Source: Dama dama (lineage: Eukaryota > Chordata > Mammalia > Artiodactyla > Cervidae). From it: a stretch of DNA of 64,000 bases. The DNA lies in NCBI RefSeq assembly GCF_033118175.1, contig NC_083714.1:5084001-5148000 (forward strand). Reading direction: 5' to 3'. Below are positions 50,257-61,357 of the stretch, in pieces; within the stretch, counting starts at the first letter, position 1, and every line of letters begins with the position of its first letter. Under the pieces are notes generated by a model that saw nothing but the letters and a program-made list of their open reading frames with translations, did no database searches and was not told the DNA's origin. A program made the position numbers and the translations under genes.

Positions 50257-52487
50257 AAGGAAAGGAATCAACAGAGAGTGTGTTTCCAGGCCTCTATCTA
50301 TTAGGAACTGTCTAGATTGTAAGACGTGAGACCTCCAGTCTTGCCCAGATGACCTAACATCCCGAGTCAGGGCATATGTTTCCATACAATCTCTGAGCCT
50401 TGTAAATACATTCCTAGGTCATACCAGGACTGCCAATGAGGAAACAGGCTGTCAGAGTGTGTCTGAGAGAGCTGGGTGCCATGTGGTGCTACCTACATTA
50501 TGTGACATTTCACAGGAAAGGGACCACCAGATAGAAGTGGCAAGTGGACTGCTTGCTTCAGAAATTACATGGGTGGACCAAATCTGTCACTGTCAGAAAT
50601 AAGAAAACAAGTACTGGATGGATATTCAAGCAGTTGCTATGCCAAACCATTTTAGTGCCAACTGAGAGAAAAAGGTGAATTTTGTCCTGTATTCAGGTTC
50701 ACACTCAGGATGTGACCCAACAGGATCCAAACTTTTCCAGATAGACCTGGGTTCACTGGACCTCTCTAACAGAGAAAACGTGATGGAACAGGCATTTGGA
50801 TGCTTGCTTGCTTGTCTTGTGATTGTGGGCGCTTCCCTACTGTCACAGTCTCAGGGGAAATTGCGACTGAAAAATGAACTCCAAGCAAACGTTTTCAAGC
50901 AGTGTGTGACTCTCAGCACACAGTACATTGGGAAAGTTATGTTCCTTCAATGAAGGAAAGGTATCAACAGAGAGTGTGTTTTTTATAGCAGGAACTGTTC
51001 AGCTTCTAAGATGTGAGAGCTCATGCCTGCTTAAAGGACCTAAGTTCCATAGTCAGGACAGTGTGTCTTGCTGCACTTTCTGAGACTTCTAAATGCATTC
51101 CTAGGTCATACCAGGTCTGCTCCTAAGGAAGGAGGCTGAGGGAGTGTATCAGAGTGTGCTGGGTGAAATACTGTGGTCACATAGATGAGGTGTCATTCCA
51201 CTGGAAATGGGCCTGCAGCTAGGAGTTGCAAGTCATTCACGTGCTTCAGAAATCCCAAAGGGTGAACCAAAGCTAGCATTGTCAGAAGTAAGAAAACAGC
51301 ATTCAGATGGAATTTCAAGCAGTTGCTCGGCTGCACTGTTTTAGGGCCAAGTGAGAGAAAAATGCATATGTTGACACCAAAGTCTGGTATCCAGATTCAA
51401 ACATAGGTGTTTCCCCGCAGTGTCCACGAATTTTCTAGATAGACTTCCATTGAATGGATGGCCCCTACCAAGAAAACGTGATTGAACAGATGTTTGGAAG
51501 TGCTTTTGAATTTACCTGTGAGTGTGGCGCCTTCCCTACAGTCACACCTCCAGGGGAAACTGCTGATGAAAAATGACCTCTAACAAGCGTTTTCAAGCAG
51601 TGTGTGACACTCAGCACACAGAATGCTGAGAAAGCTATATTCCTTTGAGGAAGGAAAGGCATCTCGAGAGAATATGTTATCAGGCCTCTACCTGTCATGA
51701 ACTGTCTAGATTCAAACATGTGAGTCCTCCAAGTTTCCCAGAGGACCTAAATACCAGAGTCAGGGCAGTGTGTTTCCTATCACTTTCTGAGATTTGTAAA
51801 CACATTCCTAGGTCATACCAGATCTGACCATGAAAAGTCACGCTGCAAGAGTGTGTCTCAGAGCGCTGGGTGACATATTGTGCTAACCTAGATGAGATGA
51901 CATCTCCCTGGAAAAGGGCCAGTGGCTTGGAGTGGAGAGCCTCCTGCTTGATTCATAAATCCCACGGGGTGCACCAACACTATCACTGTCAGAAGTAAGA
52001 AAACAGCAATTAGACGCATTTTCAGGCAGTAACTAGGTCTAACCGTTTTAGGGCCAACTGAGAAAAAAATGCAAATTTTGCTGCCAAGGTCTGGTATCCA
52101 GGTTCAAACATGGGATATGTAGGAACAGTATCCATGAGTATTCTAGACAGTTAGGTTGAATGGATCGCTCCTATCAAGAAAACATGATTGAGCAGACGTC
52201 TGGATGATCCTTTGCCTTTTCCTGTGAGTGTGGCGGTCTTCCCTAAGGTCACAACATCAGGGGAAGTTGCTACTGAAAAATTACTTCCAACAAGCGATTT
52301 CAAGCAGTGTGTGACTCTGAGCACACAAAAAGCTGGGAAAATTATGTTCCATCCAGGAAGGTAAGGCATCAACAGAGAGTGTTTGATCAGGCCTATGTGT
52401 ATCACAAACTGTATAGGCTCAAAGATGTGAGACTACCAGGTTTGCCCTGAGGACCCAAATTCCGGAGTCGGAGCATTGTATTTCCCT

Positions 52488-52499
52488 ACACTTTCTGAG
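52488..52499 (+). repeat. Left target-site duplication of the inserted BovB
   Basis: The 12 bases acactttctgag belong to the satellite B unit and reappear at 55,440-55,451, immediately after the BovB tail. This marks the two ends of a single insertion. Confidence 0.9.
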
Positions 52500-53600
52500 A
52501 CTGCATCCAAGTACCATATTTTGGACTCTATTGTTGACCATGATGGCTACTCCATCATGGTTCCTGCCCACAGTAGTAGATATAATGGTCATCTGAGTTA
52601 AAATCACCCATTCCTGTCCATTGTAATTTGCTGATTCCTGCCCACAGTAGTAGATATAATGGTCATCTGAGTTAAAATCACCCATTCCTGTCCATTGTAA
52701 TTTGCTGATTCCTAGAATGTCAACATTCACTCTTGCCATATCGTGTTTGAACACTTCCAATTTGCCTTGATTCATGGACCTAACAGTCCAGGTTCCTATG
52801 CGATATTGCTCTTTACAGCATCGGACCTTGCTTCTATCACCAGTCACATCCACAATTGGGTATTGTTTTTGCTTTGGCTCCATCCCTTCATTCTTTCTGG
52901 AGTTATTTCTCCACTGAGCTCCAGTAGGATATTGGGCACCTACCGACCTGGGGAGTTCCTCTTTCAGTATCCTATCATTTTGCCTTTTCATACTGTTCAT
53001 GGGTCCTCAAGGCAAGAATACTGAAGTGGTTTGCCATTCCCTTCTCCAGTGGACCACATTCTGTCAGACCTGTCCACCATGACCCGTCCGTCTTGGGTGG
53101 CTCCACACGTCATGGCTTAGTTTCATTGAGTTAGACAAGGTTATGGTCCATGTGATCAGACTGGCTAGTTTTCTGTGATTATGATTTCAGTGTCTGCCCT
53201 TTGATGCCCTCTCACACCACCTACCATCTTACTTGAGTTTCTCTTACCTTGGACGTGGGGTATCTCCTTACAGCTGCTCCAGCAAAGCGCAGCCACTCCT
53301 CCTTACCTTGGACAATGGGTATCTCCTCAGGCCGCCCCTCCTGACCTTGAATGTGGAGTAGCTCCTCTCGGTCCTCCTGTACCCGTGCAGCTGCTGATCT
53401 TTGGACGTGGGATTGCTCCTCTTGGCCACAGCCCCTGACCTTAGGCATGGGGTAGCTCATCTCAGCCACCTCCCCTGACCTCAGGCGTGAGGTAGCTCCT
53501 CTTGGCCGCTGCCCCTGGCCTCGGACATGGGGTGGCTCCCCTCAGCCACTGCCTCTGACCTTGGGCGAGAGGTAGCTCCTCATGGCCATGCTTCTGCATG
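52500..53600 (-). pseudogene. BovB 5' part, inverted: repeat-rich leader and endonuclease fragment
   Basis: Read on the minus strand from ~53,600 to 52,500. First comes a repetitive segment with units like cc-tgaccttgggc-ggggtagctc (about 53,250-53,590), the variable 5' region of BovB. Then comes the start of the apurinic-type endonuclease domain, with YRIGTWTVRSMNQGKLEVF, DILGISKLQWTGMG and FNSDDHYIYYCGQ visible. A 74-bp exact tandem duplication (52,562-52,709) breaks its frame. The segment stops after HDGVAIMVNNRVQNMVLGC, so the rest of the endonuclease is missing. It joins the plus-strand half at ~53,600. Confidence 0.9.
52562..52709 (-). repeat. 74-bp exact tandem duplication inside the BovB endonuclease
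   Basis: The segment starting tcctgcccacagtagtagat occurs at 52,562 and 52,636, followed both times by the same text through to gtaatttgctgat. I see no mismatch between the copies, so it is younger than most of the element's substitutions, or arose at insertion. 74 is not a multiple of three, so it destroys the reading frame. Confidence 0.85.
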
Positions 53601-55439
53601 GTCCGTCACAGCCTGCACCATTTGAATGCAGAGTTCCAAAGAATAGCAAGGAGAGATAAGAAAGCCTTACTCTGATCAATGCAAAGAAATAGAGAAAAAC
53701 AACAGAATGGGAAAGACTAGAGATCTCTTCAAGAAAATTAGAGATACCAAGGGAACATTCCATGCGAAGATTGGGTTCAATAAAGGACAGAAATGCTATG
53801 GATCTAACAGAAGCAGAAGCGATTAAGAAGAGTTGGCAAGAATACACAGAAAAACTGTACAAAAAAGATCTTCATGGCCCAGATAATTATGACGGCGTGA
53901 TCAGTCACCTAGAGCCAGACATCCTGGAATGTGAGGTCAAGTGGGCCTTAGAAAGCATCACTACAAACAAAGCTAGTGGAGGTGATGGAATTCAGGTTAA
54001 GCATTTTAAATCTTAAAAGATGATGCTGTGAAAGTGCTGTACTCAATAGGTCAGCAAATTTGGAAAACTCAGCAGTGGCCACAGGACTGGAAAAGGTCAG
54101 TTTTCATTCCAATTCCAAAGAAAGGCAATAGCAAAGAATGCTCAAACTACTGCACAATTGCACTCATCTCACATGCTAGTAAAGTAATGCTCAAAATTCT
54201 CCAAGCCAGGCTTCAGCAATACATGAACCGTGAACTTCCAGATGTTCAAGCTGGTTTTAGAAAAGGCAGAGGAACCAGAGATCAAACTGCCAACATCTGC
54301 TGGATCATTGAAAAAGCAAGAGAGTCCCAGAAAAACATCTATTTCTGCTTTATTGACTATGCCAAAACCTTTGACTGTGTGTATCACAATAAACTGTAGA
54401 AAATTCTGAAAGAGATGGGACTACCAGACCACCTGACCTGCCTCTTGAGAAACCTATGTGCAGGTCAGGAAGCAACAGTTAGAACTGGACATGGAACAAC
54501 AGATCGGTTCCAAATAGGAAAAGGAGTACGTCAAGGCTGTATGTTGTCACCCTGCTTATTTAACTTATATGCCGAGTACATCATGAGAAACACTGGGTTG
54601 GAAGAAGCACAAGCTGGAATCAAGATTGCCAGGAGAAACATCAATAACCTCAGATATGCAGATGACACCACCCTTATGGAAGAAAGTGAAGAGGAACTAA
54701 AAAGCCTCTTAATGAAAGTGAAAGAGGACAGTGAAAAAGTTGGCTTACAGCTCAACATTCAGAAAACTAAGATCATGGCATCTGGTCCCATCACTTCATG
54801 AAAAATAGATGGGGAAACAGTGGAAACAGTGTCATACTTTATTTTTGGGGGCTCCAAAATCACTGCAGATGGTGATTGCAGCCATGAAATTAGAAGACAC
54901 TTACTTCTTGGAAGGAAAGTTATGACCAACCTAGATAGCATATTAAAAGGCAGAAACATTTCTTTGCCAACAAAGGTCCATCTGGTCAAGGCTATGGTTT
55001 TTCCAGTGGTCATGTATGGATGTAAGAGTTGGACTGTGAAGAAAGCTGAGCACTGAAGAATTGATGCTTTTGGACTGTGGTATTGGAGAAGACTCTTGAG
55101 AGTCCCTTGGACTGCAAGGACATCCAACCAGTCCATCCTAAAGGAGATCAGTCCTGGGTGTTCATTGGAAAGACTGATGCTGAAACTGAAACTCTAGTAC
55201 TTTGGCCACCTGATGTGAAGAGTTGACTCATTGGAAAAGACCCTGATGCTGGGAGGGCTTGGGGGCAGGAGGAGAAGGGGATGACAGAGGATGAGATGGC
55301 TGGATGGCATCACCAACTCGATGGTCATGAGTTTGAGTAAACTCTGGGAGCTGGTGATAGACAGGGGAGGCCTGGTGTGCTTCTTCGATTCATGGGGTCC
55401 CAAAGAGTTGGATACAACTAAGCATCTGAACTGAACTGA
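53601..55439 (+). pseudogene. BovB 3' part: reverse transcriptase, disabled
   Basis: This plus-strand half holds the linker and whole reverse-transcriptase region, through to the BovB 3' tail (actaagcatctgaactgaac). Recognisable stretches include NMDLTEAEAIKK-like text (53,762-54,016), WKRSVFIPIPKKGNSKECSN (nt ~54,090), VQAGFRKGRGTRDQT, IGKGVRQGCMLSPCLFNLYA (nt ~54,510) and an intact catalytic YADD (nt ~54,655). The frame is broken by a shift at ~54,016-54,028, a TAG at 54,397 (in KLW) and a TGA at 54,799 (in TSW). A C-terminal piece runs 54,820-55,056. The core motifs are better kept than in the copy at 35,237, so this copy is probably younger. Confidence 0.93.
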
Positions 55440-55451
55440 ACACTTTCTGAG
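55440..55451 (+). repeat. Right target-site duplication of the inserted BovB
   Basis: A perfect copy of the 12 bases at 52,488-52,499. The satellite B unit continues directly with cattgtaaacacattctt, the normal following text. Confidence 0.9.
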
Positions 55452-56062
55452 CATTGTAAACACATTCTTAGGTCATACCAGAAGTGCCCTTAAGAAAAAA
55501 CAGGCTGCAGGAGGGTTTCTGAGATTGCTGGGTGCCATGCTGCACTTACCAAGATGATGTAGCATTCCACTGTAAATGGGCCAGTGGCTACGAGTTGCTA
55601 GCTGCTTACTTGCTTCAGAAATCCCAAAGGGTGTACCAAGCGATCACTGCCAGAAGTAAGAAACCAGCAGCTAAATGCATTTCCAGGTAGTTGTTATGCT
55701 GTACTGTTTTGGCCAACTGAGAGAGAAAGGTGAATTTTGACACCAAGGTCCACTGTCCATGTTCACACCCAGGATGTGTCCACTCAGGATCCAAGAATTT
55801 TCCAGACAGACCTAGGCACACTGAATCTCCACTACAGAGAAAACATGATGGAACTGACCTTTGGATGTTGCTTTTCCTTTTCCTTGAGTTTGGTGGCCTT
55901 CCCTATGGTCACACTATCAGGAGCAATTGCTAATGAAAAATGATTTCCAACAAGTGTTTTCAAGCAGTATGTGACTCTATGGACATGGAATGCTGGAAAC
56001 CTATGTTCCATTGAGGAAGGAAATGTATTTATAGACAGTGTGTTTTCAAGACTCTATCTATT

Positions 56063-56378
56063 AGGAACTGTCTAGCTTCAAAGATGTGAATTCTCCATAT
56101 TTGCCCAGAGGACCTCACTTCCAGAGTCAGGGCAATGTGTTTTCCTGCACTTTTTGAGATTTGTAAACACATTTCTTGGTCATACCAGGACTGCCCATGA
56201 GGAAACAGACTCTCTATATCAGGAACTGTCTAGATACTAAGATGTGAGACCTCTAGGTTGGTACAGAGGACCTAAATTTCAGAGCAAGGGCAGTGTGTTT
56301 TTGAGCATTTTCTGAGCTTTGTAAACACATTTCTGAGTAATGCCAGGACTGCTCATGAGAAAACAGGCTTCAGGTGTG
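56063..56378 (-). repeat. 158-bp tandem duplication within a satellite B unit
   Basis: The segment beginning aggaactgtctag occurs at 56,063 and 56,221. The shared text runs through gaggaccta/ctcac-tt-cagag, gtaaacacatttct and ccaggactgc-catgag. The two copies differ at many bases, so the duplication is old. It accounts for the ~865-bp length of this unit. Confidence 0.8.
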
Positions 56379-59300
56379 TGTCTGAGAGTGCTGAGTACCA
56401 TACTGTGCTTACCTAGATGAGGTAACTTTCCATGGCAAATCGGCACGTGGCTAGGAGCTGTGAGCCACCAGCTTGCTTCAGAAATCCTGAATGGTGGACC
56501 AAAGGTTGCACTGTCAGAAGTAAGAAAAAAGTAATTGGATGGATTTTCAAGCAATTGCTAGCCACACCTCTTTATGGCACCCAGAGAGAAAAATGCAAAT
56601 TGTGCACCCTAGGTCCGGTATTCAGGTTCACACACGGGATGTGTTCCCTCGTGATTCAAGAAATTTCCAGACAGACCTTTGTTCCCTAGAGTTCTTCTAC
56701 AGAGAAAACTGGTTGGAACAGCCATTTGGAGGTTGCTTTGCCTTTCCCTGTGAGTGTGGGACCCCTACCTATAGTCACAGCCTCAAGGAGATATTGCCAC
56801 TGAAAACAGACTTCCAAGCAAGCACTTTTCACGCAGAGTGTGACTCTCAGGTTGCAGAATGTGAAGAACGCTATCTTCCTTTGAGGAAGGAAAGACATCC
56901 ACAGAGAGTGTGTTTTCAAACCTCTATCTTGCAGGAAATTTTGAGCTTCTAAAACATGAGACCAGCAGGTCTGCTGAGAGGACCTAAATTCCTGAGTCAG
57001 GGCCATGTGTCTCCCTGTAATTTCCAAGTCTGGCAAACACATTCCTAGGTCATAACGGTACTGACCATGAGAAAGCTGGCAGCAGGAGTGTGTCTGAAAG
57101 TGCTGAGTGCCTTACTGTGGTCAACTGTGTGAGGTGACATTTCAGTGACAGGCTCAAAGCTACAAGGTGTGAGCCACCCACTTGCTTCAGAAACCCCAAA
57201 AGATAGAGCAAAGCTAGCTCTGTCAGAGGTAAGAAAATAGCAGTTGGACGGATTTTCAAGCTGTTGCTAGGCCGAACCACTTTAGGGTCCCCTGAGAGAA
57301 AAATGCGAATTTTGCCCTGTAGGTCAGGTATCCAGGTTCAAACACAGGGTGTGTCCCGGCAGGATCCAAGAATTTTCCACAGAACTAGGCTCACTAGACC
57401 TCTCCTGCTGGGAAAATGGGATGGAACAGACATTGGAAGTTGGTTTGCCCCTCCCTATTGTCACAGACTCAAGGAGAAAGTGCCCCTGAAAGATGACCTC
57501 CAAGCAAGCACTTTTCAAGCAGTGTGTGACTCTCAGTTCACAGAATGCAGGGAAAGATATCTTCCTTCAAGGAAAGAAAGGCATCAAAAGAGAGTGTATT
57601 CTCAACCCTCTATCTTGCAGGAACTGTTTAGCTTCCCATATGGGAGGCCTCCAGTACAGCTCAGAGGAACTAAATTCCAGAGTCAAGGCCATGTTTCTCC
57701 CTGCACTTTCCAAGCCTTGCAAAGCCATTCCTAGGTTATACTGGTACTGCACATGAGGAAGCAGGCTGCGAGAGTGTGTCCAAGAGGGCTAGGTCCCTCA
57801 CTATACTCACTTCTGTGAGGTGGCATTCCACTGTAAAAAGGCCCACAGCTGGGAGTTGCAATTCACCCACTTGCTTCAGAAATCAAAAAGGATGGAGCAA
57901 ATCTAGCTCTCTCAGAATCAAGAAAAGAGCAATTGGATGGATTTTCAAGCTGTTGCTAGGCCACACTGCTTTAAGGCCCACAGAGAGAAACACGAATTGT
58001 GCCCCCTCATTCTGGTATCCTGGTTCACAAACAGGGTGTGTCCCCAAAGGATCCAAGAATTTTCCAGACAGACTTACGCTCACTAGAGCTCTCCTACAGA
58101 GAAAACAGGATGGAACAGACATTTAGATATTGCTTTGCCTTTCCCAGTGAGTGTGGGGCCCCTCTGTTTGGCTACAGCCCCAAGTGGAAATTGCCATTGA
58201 AAACTCATGTCTAAGCGAGCACTTTTCAAGCACTGTGTGACTCTCAGTTCGCAGGATACTGGGAAACCTATATTTCTTCAAGGAAGGAAAGGCATCCACA
58301 GAGAGTGTGTTTTCAAACCTCTCTCTTGCAGGAACTCTTTAGCTCCTAAGACATGAACCCTCCAGTTCTGCTCAGAGGACCTAAATTCGAGAGTCTGTGC
58401 CATGTGTCTCGGTGCACTTTCCCACCTTTCAAACACATATCTAGGTGATACTGGTACTGCCCATGAGGAAGCAGACTGCGGGAATATGTCTCAAAGTGCT
58501 GGGTCCCTTATTGTGGTCACCTCTGTGAGGTGACATTCCACTGTAAATAGGCCCAAAGATAGGAGTTGCGAGCCTCCCATGTGCTTCAGAAACCCCAGGG
58601 GTGGAACAAAGTTAGCTCTGTCAAAAGTAAGAAAATGGCAATTGGACGGATTTTCAACATGTGGATAGGTCACACTGCTTTAGGGCCACCCGAGAAAAAT
58701 ATGCAAATTTGAACCTGGGTGTCCAGATTAACACACAGGGTGTTTCCCCACATGATCCAAGAATTTTTCAGACAGACCTAGGTTCACTGCAGCTCTCCTG
58801 CAGAGGAAACATACATCCAGAGTCTCCAGTGTGAACCCTCCAAAATCTATACCTGGTGTCACAAATCCACAGCCTCCAGGATGACCCTACCCTCAAGATC
58901 CTGTACCTGGGGTCACAAGTCCACTATATCCATGTCGAGTCCACCTCCAAGAACTTGAACTTGTGGTCACATGTCCAGAGTCTTCAGGGTGACCCCACCT
59001 CCCAGAAGCTACCGGTGTGAAGCATCCACAGTTTTAAGGATGGACTCAATTCCCAGAACCTGTACCTGGGGTCACACTTCCATAGTCAAAGGGTTACCCC
59101 ACCTCCCACACATTGAACCTGGTTTCCCATGTCCCTGTTAGCCAGGGTTACCCTCTGCATGACCCTGTAATGGGGATCACATGCCCACAGTCTGCTGTGT
59201 GTCGTCACTTCCCAGACCCTTCACCTGGAGTCACAATCACAGTTTCCAGGTTACTCCCTTGCAGACCCTGCACCTGGAGTCACTTATCCACAGTCTCCAG

Positions 59301-61069
59301 GGTGACTCATCCAAAACCCACACTGGGGCTCACATGACCACAGTCTCCAAGGTGTCCCAAGCACCCAGATCCTGCACCCAGGGTCACATATCCACAGGCT
59401 CCAGGGTGTACCTCTTGCAGACCCTGCACCTGGGGTCACATATCTACAGCCTCCAGTGTGATCCCCATCCCCAGACCTGGTTTGGGTGAGAAATATCCAT
59501 AGTCTCCAGAGTCACACCTTGGGTCACATATCCATAGTCTCCAGAGTCACACCTTGGGTCACATAGCCATAGTCAACAGGGTGAACTCACCTCCCAGAGC
59601 CTGTACATGGTGTCAAATGTGCACATTCTCCAGGGTTACCACCCTTCCAACATGCTGTACCTGGGTCAAAAGCCCACAATCTCAAGGGTGACCCCCTCTC
59701 AGACCCTGTTCCTGGGGTCACATGTCCAGAATCTCCAGAATGATCTACCTCCAAGATGAAGCACCTGATGTCACATGTCAACAGTCTCCAAGGTGACCCC
59801 GTCCTCAGAATCTGCACCTGTGGTAACATTTCTCCAGTCTCCAGGATGACTCCCAATCTCAGTATTTGTATTATGTGCCACATGTACATAGTCACCAGGG
59901 TAACCACTGCAGGCCCTTTTTCTGACATAACATTTCCACAGACTCCTGAAGAACTCCCTTCCCAGACTCTGAATCTGGGATCCTACCTCCAGGGTCTCGA
60001 GGGTGATGCCCTTCCCTGTCCCTTCACCTGGTGTCAAACATCCACAGTCTCCATGGTAACATCCACACCAAAGTCTGATATTGGGGACACAGATCCATAG
60101 TCTTCTGGGTCGCAACCCCTCCCAGATCATGCATCTGGTCTCACACGTCCTCAGTCTCCATGTTGACATCCCTCCCAGACACTGCAGCTGGGGTTACACG
60201 TCCACAGTCTCCAAGGTGAACCCACCTCACTGACTATTGTACCTCCGGTCACATGGCCTCAGTCTCCAGGGTGACCCCATATCTCAGACACTGTACTTGG
60301 GGTTACATATCAACAGTGGCCAGGATGACATCTCTCCCCAGACCCTGTACCTGGGGTCGCATTGGCACAGTCTCCAGGGTGACACTAAATTCCCAACCCT
60401 GTACCTGGGGTCACAGGTCGCAGTCACCAGGCTTTCCCCACCCTCAAGAGCCTTTACCTGGGGTCACACGTCCACAGTCTCCAGGGTGACTCCCTCCCAG
60501 ACCCTTCACCTGGCATCCTATGTCCACAGTCTCCTGTGTGATATCACTTCCCAGACTCTATACCTGTGGTCACAGATCCACAGTCTCCATGGTGATCCCC
60601 TTCCCAGATCCTGTAATTTGGATCCCATGTCCTCAGTCTCCAGTGTGACACCACCTCTCATGCCCTGTACTTTGGTGACTTGTCCACAGTTTCCAGGATG
60701 ACCCAAACAGTGCATGTGGAGTCACATGTCCACATTCTGCAAAGTGACCCCATTCCCTAACCCTGCACCTTAGTCACACAGCCACAGTCTCCAGAATGAC
60801 CTCACTCCAGACCCTGCACATAGGGTCACACCTCCACCTTCTCCATATTGACCCCCTCCTTGAAATTCTATCAGGTTTCACACATGCACCATCTCCACAG
60901 TGACCACCACCAGATCCTGTACCTGTGGTCAGGGTCCTCACTCTGCAGGGTGAGACCATTTTGTACCCTAAACCTTGGTTCACCTAGCCAGTCTCCAGGG
61001 TCATCCCTGCCAAACCTGCACCTGGGGTCACATGTCCATCCTCTCCATGGTGACATCCCCCAGGCCCTG

Positions 61070-61357
61070 TGCTGCTGCTGCTGCTGCTGCTAAGTCATGC
61101 CAGTCATGTCCAACTTTGCGACCCCATAGATGGCAGCCCACCAGGCTCCCCCATCCCTTGGATTCTCCAGGCAAGAACACTGGAGTGGGTTGCCATTTCC
61201 TTCTCCAAAGCATGAGAGTGAAAAGTGAAAATGAAATCACTCAGTCGTGTCTGACTCTTAGCGACCCCATAGACTGCAGCCTACCAGACTCCTCCATCCA
61301 TGGGATTTTCCAGGCAAGTTCCCACTTCCAGGCAAGTGGGTTGCCCACTCCAGTACC
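61070..61357 (-). mobile_element. Bov-A2 SINE inserted in the minisatellite
   Basis: On the minus strand it contains two successive Bov-A monomers. Each has a gactg-gactt/atttca-type end and a catggg/cccaagg-type core, and they are joined by a cactttcac-tttcactctc linker. The element ends in a (AGC)7 microsatellite. Markers on the plus strand are ccaggcaagaacactggagt, ctcagtcgtgtctgactctt and catgggattttccaggcaag. Bov-A2 is confined to ruminants. A ~27-bp local duplication (tagtgtcatatatcc twice) follows it at 61,358-61,402. Confidence 0.93.
61071..61091 (+). repeat. (GCT)7 microsatellite, tail of Bov-A2
   Basis: Seven perfect GCT triplets (AGC on the element's own strand), the usual 3' microsatellite of Bov-A2. 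Confidence 0.9.

Larger units (their letters stand above)
50246..58807 (-). repeat. Satellite B array, inverted arm, interrupted by BovB
   Basis: The same 707-bp satellite on the minus strand. The complementary landmark (aaaacgtgatggaaca and variants) occurs near 50,776, 51,475, 52,180, 55,841, 56,706, 57,413, 58,105 and 58,804. Most steps are about 700 bp. The long step 52,180-55,841 contains the BovB insertion and returns to ~709 bp once that is removed. The 56,706 unit is ~865 bp because of a local duplication. The array ends at 58,807, against the 54-bp minisatellite. Confidence 0.88.

Noticed and set aside
54028..55056. A working BovB reverse transcriptase
   Set aside because: The YADD and RQG motifs survive, but the frame has nonsense codons at 54,397 and 54,799 and a shift near 54,016, and the endonuclease half is inverted and incomplete.
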